Source: Rhodovastum atsumiense (lineage in GTDB: Bacteria; Pseudomonadota; Alphaproteobacteria; Acetobacterales; Acetobacteraceae). Taken from it: 64,000 bases of DNA. The position numbers were made by a program, and so were the translations under genes. The notes beneath the pieces were generated by a model. The model was not told where the DNA came from and searched no databases. It saw only the letters and a list, made by a program, of their open reading frames with translations. The stretch lies in NCBI RefSeq assembly GCF_937425535.1, contig NZ_OW485601.1, positions 4,571,501 through 4,635,500 of the forward strand, read 5' to 3'. This document shows positions 10,901 through 19,008 of this stretch, one piece after another; the stretch's first letter is position 1, and the number at the start of each line of letters is the position of its first letter.

Positions 10901-11111
10901 CGCTCATCTGCTGCTCGATGACCTGCACGACCGTGTTCTGCACCGTCTCGGCCGAGGCGCCGGGATAGGTGACGGTGATGCCGATCTGCGGCGGCGCGAT
11001 CGAGGGGTACTGGGCGACCGGCAGGGTGTTGATGGCCAGCGCGCCGGCCAGCATGAGCACGATGGCCAACACCCAGGCGAAGATCGGGCGGTCGATGAAG
11101 AAGCGGGCCAT
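7965..11111 (-). CDS. RND multidrug efflux permease (HAE1, AcrB/MexB type)
   Basis: A 1048-aa inner-membrane proton-driven antiporter, the normal length for AcrB-like HAE1 pumps. The N-terminus [17 protein letters not shown] is diagnostic. Two six-helix halves each carry a large periplasmic loop. The proton-relay motif is present as [18 protein letters not shown] (TM4 Asp-Asp pair), and [17 protein letters not shown] lies in the second half. The gene is 9 nt from the adaptor gene and 4 nt from the outer-membrane gene, making a complete tripartite system. Likely substrates are amphiphilic drugs, solvents or plant compounds (family knowledge). Expression is probably controlled by the divergent TetR regulator. 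Confidence 0.96.
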   Translation of the reverse strand: MARFFIDRPIFAWVLAIVLMLAGALAINTLPVAQYPSIAPPQIGITVTYPGASAETVQNTVVQVIEQQMSGLDGLLYFSSQSNKDGSISINLSFAQGTDPDTAQVQVQNKLSLAQPRLPQAVQQQGIRVAKATTNFLMVIGFISKDGSMDGNAIADYIASYIQDPLSRTPGVGDYQLFGAQRAMRIWLDPVKLNNYALTTSDVTTAIAAQNVQIASGELGALPQQDGQQLNATIIGPSYLQTPGEFGAILLKVNANGSQVRLRDVARIELGSESYSTTSVYNGQPSSALAVKLASGANALQAAANVRATLERLRPSYPQGLEVVYPYDTTPFVSLSIEEVVRTLFEAILLVFLVMYLFLQNFRATLIPTLAVPVVLLGTFGVLWAVGFTINTLTMFAMVLAIGLLVDDAIVVVENVERVMEEDKLSPLEATRRSMDQISGALVGIALVLSAVFLPMAFLGGSSGVIYRQFSITIVSAMALSVLTALIFTPALCATLLKAPKHGHGPKRGLFGWFNRFLAGGTQVYGGGVRHMLNRRLRWLVVYGLVVGGMVFLFLRLPTSFLPNEDQGMMFVQVTAPPGAAAGRTNRALEEVSNYLLHEEASTVKSVLTVAGFSFGGRGQNAGIAFISLKDWKERSTPQQSVNALAGRFMRRFGGYRDAMIFAFPPPPIIELGNATGFDFQLVDQAGLGHDTLMSARNQLLGMAAQNPLLAAVRPNGLDDEPQYRLVIDWERASAQGLTVSDINNTVSAALASTYVNDFLDRGRIKRVYVQGDISARMQPSDLDKWYVRNSSGQMVPFSAFATARWGHGSPKLERYNGVPSMEILGTPAPGQSTGTAMAEMERLASRLPTGIGYEWTGLSYEEQQAGSKTFALYALSLLVVFLCLAALYESWAIPVAVLLAAPLGVAGAVLATWSRGLENDIYFQVSLLTTIGLTAKNAILIVEFAKAGFDRGEDLVAATLEAARQRLRPILMTSLAFMLGVLPLAISNGAGSGGQNAIGTGVIGGMLAGTLLAILFVPLFFVLVLKLFRTRPAAQPQDSAAHPALGQ

Positions 11112-11120
11112 GGCGGTGCC

Positions 11121-12353
11121 TCAGCGGGTCGCGGGAGCGGCGGAGGCGGACGCGGCCTTGGACGCCGCGACGTCCTGCGGCGTGACCTGCGCGCCCGGGC
11201 GGATGCGCTGCACGCCGTCGACGATCACCTTGTCGCCGGCGGCGAGGCCGGAGGTGACCAGCCAGGCATTGCCGATGCTGCGGTCGACCTTCAGGATGCG
11301 TTGCGCCACCTTCTGGTCCTGGTCCACCACCAGGGCGGTTGCCTCGCCCTGCGTGTTGCGCGTCACCGCCTGCTGCGGCACCAGCAGGGCATGGTCGTTG
11401 ACGCCCTCCTCGATCTGCGCGCGGACGAACATGCCGGGTAGCAGCAGCGCGTCGGGATTTGGGAACACCAGGCGCAGCGTGACCGAGCCGGTGCCCTGGT
11501 CGACGCTGACCTCGGAGAACTGCAGTCGGCCGACATGCGGATATTCGCTGCCGTCCTCGAGGAACAATTTCACCGGGGCCTGATCCTCGCCGCTGCGGCG
11601 CAGCTGGCCTGCCGCCCATTCGCGCCGCAGCCGCAACAGCACGCTGCTCGGCTGGGTCACGTCCACGTAGATCGGGTCGAGCTGGGTGATGGTGACCAGC
11701 GTGGTGGTCTGGCTCGCGGTGACCAGCGCGCCCGGGGTGACGGAGGAGCGGCTGGTGCGGCCGGAGATCGGCGCCATCATCCGGGTGTAGTCGAGATTGA
11801 TCTGGGCCGTCTGCACCGCGGCCTGGGCGGAGGCGACATCGGCCTCGGCTTCCCGCAGCGTGGCCATGGCGTTGTCGTAATCGAGCGGGCTGACCGCGCG
11901 CGCCTGCGCCAGCGGCCGGTAGCGGTTGACGGTGAGGCGGGCGGAGGTGACGGAGGCTTCCGCCTTTGCCAGCGTGGCACGGGCAGAGGCAAGGCTGGCG
12001 CGATAGGGAGCCGGATCGATCTGATAGAGCTGCTGACCTGCCTTGACGTCGCGGCCTTCGGTGAACAGCCGGCTCTGCACGATGCCACCGACCTGCGGCC
12101 GTACATCGGCGACCTGGTAGGCATTGGTGCGGCCGGGCAGGTCGGTGGTGATCGAGACCGGCTGACTTTGCAGCGTCACCACCCCGACCGGCGCCGGCCC
12201 CTGGGCCGCGGCGCCATGGGCCTGGGTCTGCTGCTCCTTGCAGCCGGCCAGGGCCAGCATGAGGGCGAGCGGGGCGAGGAGGGGTACCGTACCCGGCAGC
12301 CGCAGTCCGCGGAGGAGGGCAGGCGCGGCATTCTGAGCCGGCGGTCGCGGCAT
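11121..12353 (-). CDS. RND efflux periplasmic adaptor lipoprotein (MexA/AcrA type)
   Basis: A 410-aa membrane-fusion protein that bridges the RND pump and the outer-membrane duct. It has a signal peptide with lipobox LAGCKEQQ, a lipoyl/barrel-sandwich domain (LPGRTNAYQVADVRPQVGG and PISGRTSRSSVTPGALV), an alpha-hairpin (about residues 100-170) and a beta-barrel domain. ATG 12353 is preferred: an in-frame GTG 33 nt further upstream only adds residues before a normal signal peptide. First gene of the operon, divergent from the TetR regulator; the 119-bp interval contains two inverted repeats that could be its operators. Confidence 0.94.
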   Translation of the reverse strand: MPRPPAQNAAPALLRGLRLPGTVPLLAPLALMLALAGCKEQQTQAHGAAAQGPAPVGVVTLQSQPVSITTDLPGRTNAYQVADVRPQVGGIVQSRLFTEGRDVKAGQQLYQIDPAPYRASLASARATLAKAEASVTSARLTVNRYRPLAQARAVSPLDYDNAMATLREAEADVASAQAAVQTAQINLDYTRMMAPISGRTSRSSVTPGALVTASQTTTLVTITQLDPIYVDVTQPSSVLLRLRREWAAGQLRRSGEDQAPVKLFLEDGSEYPHVGRLQFSEVSVDQGTGSVTLRLVFPNPDALLLPGMFVRAQIEEGVNDHALLVPQQAVTRNTQGEATALVVDQDQKVAQRILKVDRSIGNAWLVTSGLAAGDKVIVDGVQRIRPGAQVTPQDVAASKAASASAAPATR

Positions 12354-12377
12354 GGGAGGGGCCTCTTTCAAACAGCC

Positions 12378-12398
12378 ATAACGCACAGATGGCGTTAT
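12378..12398. promoter_or_regulatory. Inverted repeat ATAACGC-N7-GCGTTAT upstream of the efflux adaptor
   Basis: A perfect 7-bp inverted repeat with a 7-nt spacer, located 25 nt upstream of the adaptor start. Its position in the divergent promoter region makes it a second possible operator or part of the adaptor 5' leader; a role is not shown by sequence alone. Confidence 0.45.
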
Positions 12399-12426
12399 GA
12401 AATGCTCTTGGCACGATTGTCAATAA

Positions 12427-12441
12427 ACCGTACTGTACGGT
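12427..12441. promoter_or_regulatory. Perfect 15-bp palindrome, probable TetR operator
   Basis: ACCGTA-CTG-TACGGT between the divergent efflux operon and the TetR gene, 31 nt before the TetR start. TetR-family repressors of RND pumps usually bind such short palindromes in the shared promoter region and repress both transcripts, releasing when a pump substrate binds. Assignment rests on position and symmetry. Confidence 0.65.
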
Positions 12442-12472
12442 CCAGTTAACGAATTCCGGGAGGCATTAAGGA

Positions 12473-13180
12473 TTGCGAGTCCGCACCGACAGGAAACGTG
12501 ACGAGATTCTGCAGATCGCCCGCGCCGCCTTCCTGCAGCACGGCTATGCTGCCACCTCCATGGCCGCCATCGCCGCCGCGGTCGGCGGCTCCAAGAGCAC
12601 GTTGTATGGCTACTTTCCCACCAAGGAGGCGCTGTTCGGCGCGGTCGTGCACAGCGTCGGCGAGAAGCACGTGGTGCCGGTGCTGTCGATCCTGGACGGC
12701 AAGGGCAGCCCGCGGGAGATCCTGGGCGAACTGGCGCGCGCGGTGATCCGCTTCCTGCTGCTGCCGGAGGCGGTCGCCTCGTACCGGATGGTGATCGCCG
12801 AGGCGGGGCGCTTCCCCGAGCTGGGGCGCACCTTCTTTGCCCATGGACCACAGCGGGGGCTGGGGCGGATCGCCGCCTGGATTCAGGCGCAGATCGAGGC
12901 CGGCCGGTTGCATCCGGCCGATCCGGCGTGGCTGGCGCAGCAATTCGGCGCCATGTGTGAGGCCGGGCCGTGCAAGGCGACGCTGTGCGGCGTGACCCGC
13001 CGCGTGTCGGCACGCGAGCAGGCAGCGCTGGCAAATTTCGTTGTCGAAACATTCCTGCGTGCCCATGCCACCCCCGAAGGTGACGCGGTGTTTGGGCGAG
13101 AGCGGCCCGCGGCGCCGGACGCAGGCGGAGGGGCCGGGCAGGGCAAGGCGACGGCTCGGGGGGCGGCCCGGGCCATATAA
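12473..13180 (+). CDS. TetR/AcrR-family repressor of the adjacent RND efflux operon
   Basis: A 235-aa regulator. The N-terminal HTH (about residues 8-55: RDEILQIARAAFLQHGYAATSMAAIAAAVGGSKSTLYGYFPTKEALF, given here in parts) has the full TetR signature, ending in TLYGYFPTKEALF. The C-terminal ligand domain resembles TetR_C_33/AefR-like sequences, with a polar, low-complexity tail from about residue 200. The start is TTG 12473, supported by CGGGAGG ending 9 nt upstream; no ATG occurs before the HTH. Divergent from the RND operon with a palindrome between, which is the usual arrangement for a local efflux repressor induced by pump substrates. Confidence 0.9.
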   Translation: MRVRTDRKRDEILQIARAAFLQHGYAATSMAAIAAAVGGSKSTLYGYFPTKEALFGAVVHSVGEKHVVPVLSILDGKGSPREILGELARAVIRFLLLPEAVASYRMVIAEAGRFPELGRTFFAHGPQRGLGRIAAWIQAQIEAGRLHPADPAWLAQQFGAMCEAGPCKATLCGVTRRVSAREQAALANFVVETFLRAHATPEGDAVFGRERPAAPDAGGGAGQGKATARGAARAI

Positions 13181-13294
13181 TCGTAATCGAAGCCGCAACC
13201 GGAACGGGAAAATACTGGAGTTTTCGGTTTTGCGGTTGTAATATTCCCCTGAATCACCCGTCGCCACCCAAGGTGGCGAAACCAACCGGATCGG

Positions 13295-14128
13295 ATGCAG
13301 AAGTATCTCGATACCGGCATGAAAGTTCGCAGGTCCCCACATATGGTCTCGGTTCAGGGACACTCCGTCGGCTGGTCTTCCCAGGCCCTGGCACAATCCG
13401 GCACGACCCCGGTTGCGCCCCGGAGACGCGTCGATGGCCAGCGCAGCGCCACCGCCCACACGGCGGCGCGGGTTTCGTCCGTTGCCGCGATCGGGGATGG
13501 GCGGAGCATCGTCGCGCGGTTTGCGCCCGATTTGCAGCCGCTGCTGAGCAGCATGCGCTCGGTACCCAAGGACAGCCAGGCCCAGGCTGCCACCGTTGCC
13601 GACACACCGGCTGCCGCTGCCGCCGCCGCCTCTGCTTACGCATCCACCTCCGCTTCCACCTCGGATCCAAACGACACTGGCGACGCCACCGTCAGCGTCA
13701 CGCGGGAGCGTCAGCAGGCCGCGCAGTCGCCTGAGACGACCGCGCCGGACAATGCCAATGACCCCGGGGCGGCCGAAGCCGCGACAGCGACGGTGTCGTC
13801 GCCGCCGCGCACGGAGGAGCCGGTCGAGGAGACGCGGGACCCCACCGTGGCCTCCGCCCAGGGTAGCGCCGTCGCGCGCAGCAACGGGGCGGCGCGGGAG
13901 GATGAGGCCGAGGCGACCGCCGAGGTGGAGCCGTCGCCGAAGCATCAGGATGCGGGGGGGGTGGTCAACACGGCCGCTGAAGGCGCCCACGGCATCATCT
14001 TCGACCCCGGCACGAGCAATGACCAACTGGCCACGCAACGGATGACGCAGGAACTCGATCAGGCGCTGAAATCCTATGCCGCGGTCGACCGCGGCGGGCA
14101 GGTCGCGAATACCGGCCTGCTTGCCTGA
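13295..14128 (+). CDS. Hypothetical Ala/Thr/Ser-rich protein, probably disordered
   Basis: No known domain. It encodes 277 aa dominated by Ala, Thr, Ser, Pro, Glu and Arg, with little predicted structure except the last ~45 residues (NDQLATQRMTQELDQALKSY), which look helical. Third-position G/C bias is strong and a 9-bp stem-loop follows the stop codon, both favouring a real gene. No clear ribosome site precedes ATG 13295; ATG 13319 is equally possible. No signal peptide. A long antisense frame overlaps its 3' end but has no recognisable protein. Moderate confidence that it is expressed. Confidence 0.5.
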   Translation: MQKYLDTGMKVRRSPHMVSVQGHSVGWSSQALAQSGTTPVAPRRRVDGQRSATAHTAARVSSVAAIGDGRSIVARFAPDLQPLLSSMRSVPKDSQAQAATVADTPAAAAAAASAYASTSASTSDPNDTGDATVSVTRERQQAAQSPETTAPDNANDPGAAEAATATVSSPPRTEEPVEETRDPTVASAQGSAVARSNGAAREDEAEATAEVEPSPKHQDAGGVVNTAAEGAHGIIFDPGTSNDQLATQRMTQELDQALKSYAAVDRGGQVANTGLLA

Positions 14129-14132
14129 GGCC

Positions 14133-14153
14133 GCCGGGGACCTTGTCCCCGGC
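14133..14153 (+). terminator. Stem-loop after the Ala/Thr-rich gene
   Basis: A 9-bp stem (GCCGGGGAC / GTCCCCGGC) with a 3-nt loop begins 5 nt after the stop codon. No U-tract follows, so it may be a weak or Rho-assisted terminator. Confidence 0.5.
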
Positions 14154-14213
14154 CAGGGCGGCCGTTCGAAGGCCGCCTTCACCTCCTGGCGATCTGGTGA
14201 CGGTGGGCGGGCT

Positions 14214-14247
14214 TGCGATGGCGGATGGCGCCGCGCTGATCCGCCCT
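14214..14247 (+). repeat. Dispersed repeat, family 2 (copy A)
   Basis: The unit TGCGATGGCGGATGGCGCC...GATCCGCCCT, with GGCGGAT pairing to ATCCGCC, recurs at 22153-22186 and, more divergent, at 24691-24723. All three lie a short way downstream of a stop codon. It resembles small palindromic intergenic repeats common in proteobacterial genomes. Confidence 0.7.
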
Positions 14248-14357
14248 ATGCCTGCTTTACCTTTGAAATCCATAAATTTTCCCGACGACGCAGGGGCGGC
14301 GCGTCGGTTTTTCGGAGTGCAGGAAACGTCCTGACAGGACATGTCGTTTCCGGATAG

Positions 14358-16275
14358 GTGCGTCCTCGCATCGGCTACGGCGGAAGGACCCCGAGGCATG
14401 ACGGCAAGACTGCTGGCAGGCGTCGGCGTCAGCCGCCCGGGGATCTGTTCGACAAGGCGCTCTCGACGCTGTCGGAACTGTTCTCGGCCGATATCGTCGC
14501 CCTGCTCGATCCCGCCGGCACCGGCACCATGGCGCCGCTGGCGGCGATCGGCCTGCCCGAGGATAGCGTGTCCCTGCCGATGTCGGATGCGGCGGAGGGC
14601 CATCTCGCGACGGTGATGCGCACCCAGGCGCCGGTGCTGGTGGACGCGGCCGCGGACGCGCGGGTGGAGGCGCAACTGCGCGCGCTCGGGGTGGAGGCGA
14701 TGGTCTGGCTGCCGATGCCCGGCAGCCATGACATCCGCGGGGCGCTGCTGCTGGCCCCGCCGCGCGGACGGCTGGAATGCCTCGCCGCGGATGGCTTTGA
14801 ACCCGTGGCGCCCGATTCCATGGCGGCCTGGACCGAATTCGCCGAACGGCTGCGCGCGGCGATGACGGGCGAAAGCTGGAGCAGCCGCGACGTGCGCGCG
14901 GCCGCGCGGGGGCTCGGCGTGGCCCTGCCCGCGGCGACGCCGCTGCTGGCCGGCTTCGCGGTGACGCTGGGAGGCGAAGGCCAGAGCGCCGGCCTGCTGC
15001 TGGGCCTGCGCCGCGCCGCCGCGCCGTTCAGCTCCGGGGCGCTGCAGGCGGCCGCGCTCTATGCCGGGCAGGTCGCCGCCTCGCTGGAGAACGCTCGCCT
15101 CTATGGCGCGGTGCGCGACAGCCATGAACGCTTCCGCGCGCTGGTCCGCAGCGTCTCCGATGTCATCGCCATCCTCGCCGCCGACGGCACGATCCAGTAC
15201 GCGAGCCCGGCCGCGGAGGCGCTCTGGGCGGTGCCGCCCGAGCAGTTGCGCGGCCAGACCCTGCTGCAGCGGGTGCACCCGGAGGATGCCGCGGCGGCGC
15301 GGGATCTGCTCGCCGGGGTCCGCGCCCAGGCCGGCTGCACCATGACGCAGGCGCTGCGGCTGCGGCGCGAGTGCGGCACCTGGCGCGACTTCAGCTGATC
15401 GTCACCAACCTCCTCGACGAGTCCGCGGTCGGCGGCATCGTCGCCACCTGCCACGACGTGACGGAACGCCGGACCTACGAGCGCGAACTCACCACGTTCG
15501 CCTTCACCGATCCGCTGACCGGGCTCGCCAACCGCGCCTGCTTCAAGGAACGCCTGCAGCAGGCGCTTGCGGCGGCCGATGCCGGGGGGGCGCTCGATCG
15601 GCGTGCTGTTCCTCGATCTCGACAACTTCAAGTTCATCAACGACAGCCTCGGCCATGACTGGGGCGACCGGGTGCTGCACACCGTCGCGGCCCGGCTGCG
15701 GGCGGAGCTGCGGGCCGGCGATCTCGCGGCCCGCCTCGGCGGCGACGGGTTCACCGTGCTGCTCGGCGACGTCACCGCGCCCGCGCAGGTGCAGCGCCTG
15801 GCCGCGCGGCTGATCGCCTCGCTGCGCGAGCCGATGGGCTTCGAGGGCCCCACCCTGTCCGTGGGCAGCAGCATCGGCATCGCCATCAGCCATCCGGGAG
15901 AGGACAGCGTCGACGAGTTGCTGCGCAAGGCCGATTTGGCGATGTACACGGCCAAGCACGACGGCAAGGGCTGCCACGCGCTGTTCGATGCCCGGCTCAG
16001 CGCCGCCGCGCAGCACCGCCTGGACCTGGAGACGGAGCTGCGCCGGGCACGAGACCGAGCCGCAGGCCGCCTGGCTCGAAGGGCTGGGCTGCCGGCTGGG
16101 GCAGGGCTTCCTGTTCGCGCCCGCCCTGCCGGCCGACGCCTTCGCCCGGCTGTGGCGGCAACAGACGGCGGCCGCCGCCGGAGCACCGGCCCGCAGGGCT
16201 GAATGCGGCGTGCGCATGGATATTACGAAACAAATACAATACTCGGAAGGGATCGGAAATCTTGTTGTGATTTAG
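14358..16275 (+). pseudogene. Decayed GAF-PAS-GGDEF-EAL signalling gene
   Basis: Remnant of a c-di-GMP enzyme split over three frames. Frame one (14358-15398) encodes GAF-like segments and a PAS start (HERFRALVRSVSDVIAILAADG), then stops. The sequence continues in a second frame (QLIVTNLLDESAVGGIVATCHDVTERR...FTDPLTGLANRA) after a shift near 15385-15397. It returns to the first frame across a run of seven Gs (15584-15590), giving SIGVLFLDLDNFKFINDSLGHDWGD. The active-site motif reads GGDGF (15738-15752) instead of GGDEF. Near 16050 the frame changes again and jumps to the very end of an EAL domain (ETEPQAAWLEGLGCRLGQGFLFA), so about 200 residues of EAL core are missing. The N-terminus also lacks a clear start. 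The G-run shift alone could be a sequencing error; the missing EAL core could not. Confidence 0.85.
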
Positions 16276-16425
16276 AATTGTTCCGTATTTATAATTGATG
16301 CGAGATGGGGTGATGTTTGCTGCAATGCAGCGATTTCGCATGCCTGTCCGGCACAATGACGTCCGCTTGTGCGTGCAAGCCAGGATTATCCTGCTTCTGC
16401 ACTTCAAGGACAGGGGGACAGGTGC

Positions 16426-16560
16426 ATGTGGACGGCGTTTGTACAGCTCATCGAGTCCGTGGTGGATTTCTGCGAGAAACACGGGCGCGAAATGGCCTGG
16501 GAAGACGACCCTGTTAAGCGCGATGCCCGGGAAACCGAGCTGCCCAGGCAGGCCTCCTGA
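16426..16560 (+). CDS. Possible small acidic protein, 44 aa
   Basis: An unrecognised short frame starting MWTAFVQLIESVVDFCEK. A purine-rich CAGGGGGA (16411-16418) sits 7 nt before ATG 16426, and a strong stem-loop follows the stop. The N-terminal half would form an amphipathic helix; the C-terminal half is charged (EDDPVKRDARETE). It sits between the decayed GGDEF gene and the AhpD-like gene. Coding status is uncertain because there is no homologue to hand. Confidence 0.4.
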   Translation: MWTAFVQLIESVVDFCEKHGREMAWEDDPVKRDARETELPRQAS

Positions 16561-16614
16561 GCGCCTGCGCCGGGACGCCGGGTCGATCGCCTGCGGGAGC
16601 CGGGCATGAATGAG

Positions 16615-16664
16615 GCAGCGGATCGGCGGGGAAACCGTGCGTGGTTTCCCTCCCGATCCGCTGC
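16615..16664. terminator. Long stem-loop between convergent genes
   Basis: Two 22-nt arms (16615-16636 and 16643-16664, loop GTGCGT) pair with only a couple of mismatches. Located between the small ORF (+) and the AhpD-like gene (-), it is a likely bidirectional terminator. Confidence 0.65.
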
Positions 16665-16688
16665 GCTGACCCGCCTGCTGCGCGCCGC

Positions 16689-17144
16689 TCAGGCCGCCTT
16701 GTCGATCGGGTGGCGGAAGCGGAAGCCGACGGCGATCCGGTTCCAGACATTGATGGCGCCGATGGCAACCGTCAGCCTGACGATGTCCTCGGCGCTGAAA
16801 TGCCCGGCCAGCGCCGCGTAGTCGGCATCCGGAATCCCGGTCCGGGCGATCTCGGTGACGCTTTCCACCCAGGCGAGCAAGGCCCGCTCGCGCGTGTCGT
16901 AGAGTGGTGATGCCCGCCAGACGCAGAGCAGGTTGATCCACTGCTCGGTCAGGCCGTCACGGCGCGCTTCCTTGACATGCATGTCGACGCAGAAGGCGCA
17001 GCCGTTGATCTGCGAGGCGCACAGCTTGACCAGGTGGATCAGCCGCGGCTCCAGGCCGCTGTTCTTGACGTAGGTCTCCAGCCCCATGACGGCCTGGTAG
17101 GCGTCGGGCGCGACCCTGGCGGGGTTGAGACGGGGCGACGACAT
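16689..17144 (-). CDS. Carboxymuconolactone decarboxylase / AhpD-like protein
   Basis: A 151-aa protein of the AhpD-like alkylhydroperoxidase family. The core motif INGCAFCVDMH supplies the redox pair C49/C52 and the proton-relay H56, the classic ExxxCxxCxxxH pattern with the Glu position altered (Ser-Gln-Ile upstream). The rest is the expected all-helical fold, ending WNRIAVGFRFRHP as in YnjA/PA0269-type homologues. Family members are peroxidases or CMD enzymes; with both cysteines present, a small thiol peroxidase role is likelier. A secreted cupin gene lies 20 nt upstream on the same strand, a common pairing of carboxymuconolactone decarboxylase and cupin genes. Confidence 0.88.
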   Translation of the reverse strand: MSSPRLNPARVAPDAYQAVMGLETYVKNSGLEPRLIHLVKLCASQINGCAFCVDMHVKEARRDGLTEQWINLLCVWRASPLYDTRERALLAWVESVTEIARTGIPDADYAALAGHFSAEDIVRLTVAIGAINVWNRIAVGFRFRHPIDKAA

Positions 17145-17164
17145 CGGGTGTCTCCTGCTGGTTT

Positions 17165-17584
17165 CTATTCCCTGTCGGGGATGGTCAGCACGGTCTCGTC
17201 GGTGTTGACCACGAACACGGCGAGGAGACGGGCGGGGGCGGTGGCGCTCGCGTTGGCGCTGACGGCGTGATGCGCCCCTGGCGTTTCGAAGAAGGTGTCG
17301 CCCTTGCGATAGACGGCCTCGGGCGCGTCGCCGACCTTGCTGCGGATCGCGCCGTCGAGGACGGTGGCGGCGATGAAGGCCGAGGGGGCGTGCGTGTGCG
17401 CGGCCGAGTGACCACCCGGCCCGTATTCGACCAGCACGCCCTTGACGCTCTTGCCCGGCAGGTTCGGCAAGGTGTGAGCGAAGATCTGCGTGATCTTCGC
17501 CTCACGGTCGGCACCGTCCTGGGCGGAGGCGGGCGCGGCCATGAGGGCGGCAGCGAGGATCATGCCTGCGACCCTGGTGAACAT
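17165..17584 (-). CDS. Exported cupin-domain protein
   Basis: A 139-aa protein with an N-terminal signal peptide (MFTRVAGMILAAALMAAPASAQ), so probably periplasmic. A single cupin fold follows. Motif 1 is GGHSAAHTHAPSAFIAATVLDG (His/His metal ligands) and motif 2 is PGAHHAVSANAS, so a divalent-metal site is likely. Related proteins occur beside AhpD-like genes, as here (20-nt gap), and are annotated only as cupins; the reaction is unknown. The two genes may form a small stress operon. Confidence 0.85.
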   Translation of the reverse strand: MFTRVAGMILAAALMAAPASAQDGADREAKITQIFAHTLPNLPGKSVKGVLVEYGPGGHSAAHTHAPSAFIAATVLDGAIRSKVGDAPEAVYRKGDTFFETPGAHHAVSANASATAPARLLAVFVVNTDETVLTIPDRE

Positions 17585-17757
17585 GCGTCATCTCCTGCGT
17601 GGATGCGCATTCACCATGATGCCGGCAGGCACGAACGACAGCCCCGGGACCGGGAAAGTGATTGGCCCGGGACGGACAAGATCTTGTTCGGGCAGGTGAT
17701 GCGCGCCGGCCATGACGTGCCGGCGCGCATCACCCACCCTGGTGAGCCGTGTGGCGA

Positions 17758-18426
17758 TCAGCGGCCGCCGCCACTCGGGGTTTCGGGATTGTTGTTCTCG
17801 CCCCAGATGACGATCGGGGCGGCCGGCTTCGCCGCCGTGACCTTCACCGCCAGCGCCTGGCTGACCACCGCCGTCACCGTCTCGCCGACCTTGAGCTTCG
17901 ACAGCAGGGCGATCCGCGCGGGATTGGTGACCACGACGGTGCGCACGGTGCCGCCCGAGGGATCGACAACATCAATGCTGTGCGCCGCCAGGTCGATGCC
18001 GACCACGACCACGCTGATCCTGGCCAACTGCAGGGCTTCGCCGCTCGGTGCACTGACCTCGCGGGCGACGACCCGCTCGATCTCGTCCTGCGGGGCTGCC
18101 ACGCCGGGAGGCCAGACCTCGAACGCGACGGACCGGTAGTACTGCGCATCGACGATATCACCGACCTGGAGCTGGCTGAGATCGACCGCCGAGCCCGCGG
18201 TCACGGTGACGCGCTGGCCACTGGCCCCCGCGAGGCCGATGGCACGCGTCTGGGGATCAATGGCGGTGATCTTGGCGTGGAGGGTCGCGATCTCCGGGGC
18301 CGGGACCGGGCTGGTGATCGGGTTGGGCTGCGGGGGCAGGCCCTGCCCGGAGACGGGGGAAACGAACGGCAACATAGCCGCAGTCACAATGACGGAAACG
18401 GTGAGCAAGAACCTCTGAGTTGACAT
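17758..18426 (-). CDS. Exported hypothetical protein with tandem beta-barrel (DUF5666-like) units
   Basis: A 222-aa protein with a clear signal peptide (MSTQRFLLTVSVIVTAAMLPFVSPVSGQ). The mature part has two related units of the type 'kItaIDpqtraIglag..G..vtvtagsavdlsqLqvGDiVdaqYyrsvafe', resembling the small OB/barrel units of DUF5666 proteins. No catalytic motif is visible. Probably periplasmic or outer-membrane associated. It stands alone, with a long AT-richer leader upstream. The resemblance to DUF5666 is by pattern only. Confidence 0.75.
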   Translation of the reverse strand: MSTQRFLLTVSVIVTAAMLPFVSPVSGQGLPPQPNPITSPVPAPEIATLHAKITAIDPQTRAIGLAGASGQRVTVTAGSAVDLSQLQVGDIVDAQYYRSVAFEVWPPGVAAPQDEIERVVAREVSAPSGEALQLARISVVVVGIDLAAHSIDVVDPSGGTVRTVVVTNPARIALLSKLKVGETVTAVVSQALAVKVTAAKPAAPIVIWGENNNPETPSGGGR

Positions 18427-19008
18427 GGTATTCTCTTGGGCTGTGGCACTGGATTGTCGTACGTTTCTGATATTATGTTCGATTCGGATGCTTTGATAGT
18501 ATCAACCAATAAGACTTGATGTCGAAGTGGATGGGGAATTTTCGCCCCGTCGACCACGACGCATCACCTCCACTGCCTCGTGCGTTTCCATATGCCCGGC
18601 GGGTGAGGGGAGTGATGTACCGCCTGCCAGAACAGGCGGCTTTGCCCTGCAGCGGGTTAAGCTGCGCGCATGTCAGGACGTACGATATCGCCCCGGACGT
18701 TCAACGCCCGCTGCCGGAGGGTGAGCGTCGCGTTGTGCCCGGCAGCCGCTGCGGGGGCGCACCTATTTGCAGGATTCGTCGGTGGAATCGAGCACTTTTC
18801 CTTGAGCGAGACGGGGCGGCAGCGGACCCGGCCAGCCCGTGTCAGGCCAGGCGTGCGAAGTCTGGAAACTTGAGCGGACGCAAGGAAGTTTAGAGAATGC
18901 TGGAGAAGATGCGCCGATTTGGCTAGGGCTGGAGGCCATCCATGCGCCCGGATCCGTCCTGCGCGGCGGGCCCGGGGTGGGAGGTCGGCCTTGGGAAGAT
19001 TTGACGCC
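18427..19008. other. 582-bp intergenic region, no gene supported
   Basis: The left ~90 bp are AT-rich and probably hold the promoter of the leftward exported protein. A 7-bp stem-loop (CCGCCTG / CAGGCGG, 18620-18639) lies in the middle. Short frames exist on both strands but show neither ribosome sites nor recognisable proteins. The right end carries a GGGAAG ribosome site for the kinase gene. Confidence 0.5.

Noticed and set aside
13995-15278. 427-codon minus-strand frame over the decayed GAF-PAS gene
   Set aside because: Low-complexity Arg/Gln/His-rich antisense translation; the plus strand carries recognisable GAF and PAS sequence.
18516-18893. Small plus-strand frame in the gap before the second hybrid kinase
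   Set aside because: No ribosome site or recognisable domain, and its composition is like the surrounding non-coding DNA.
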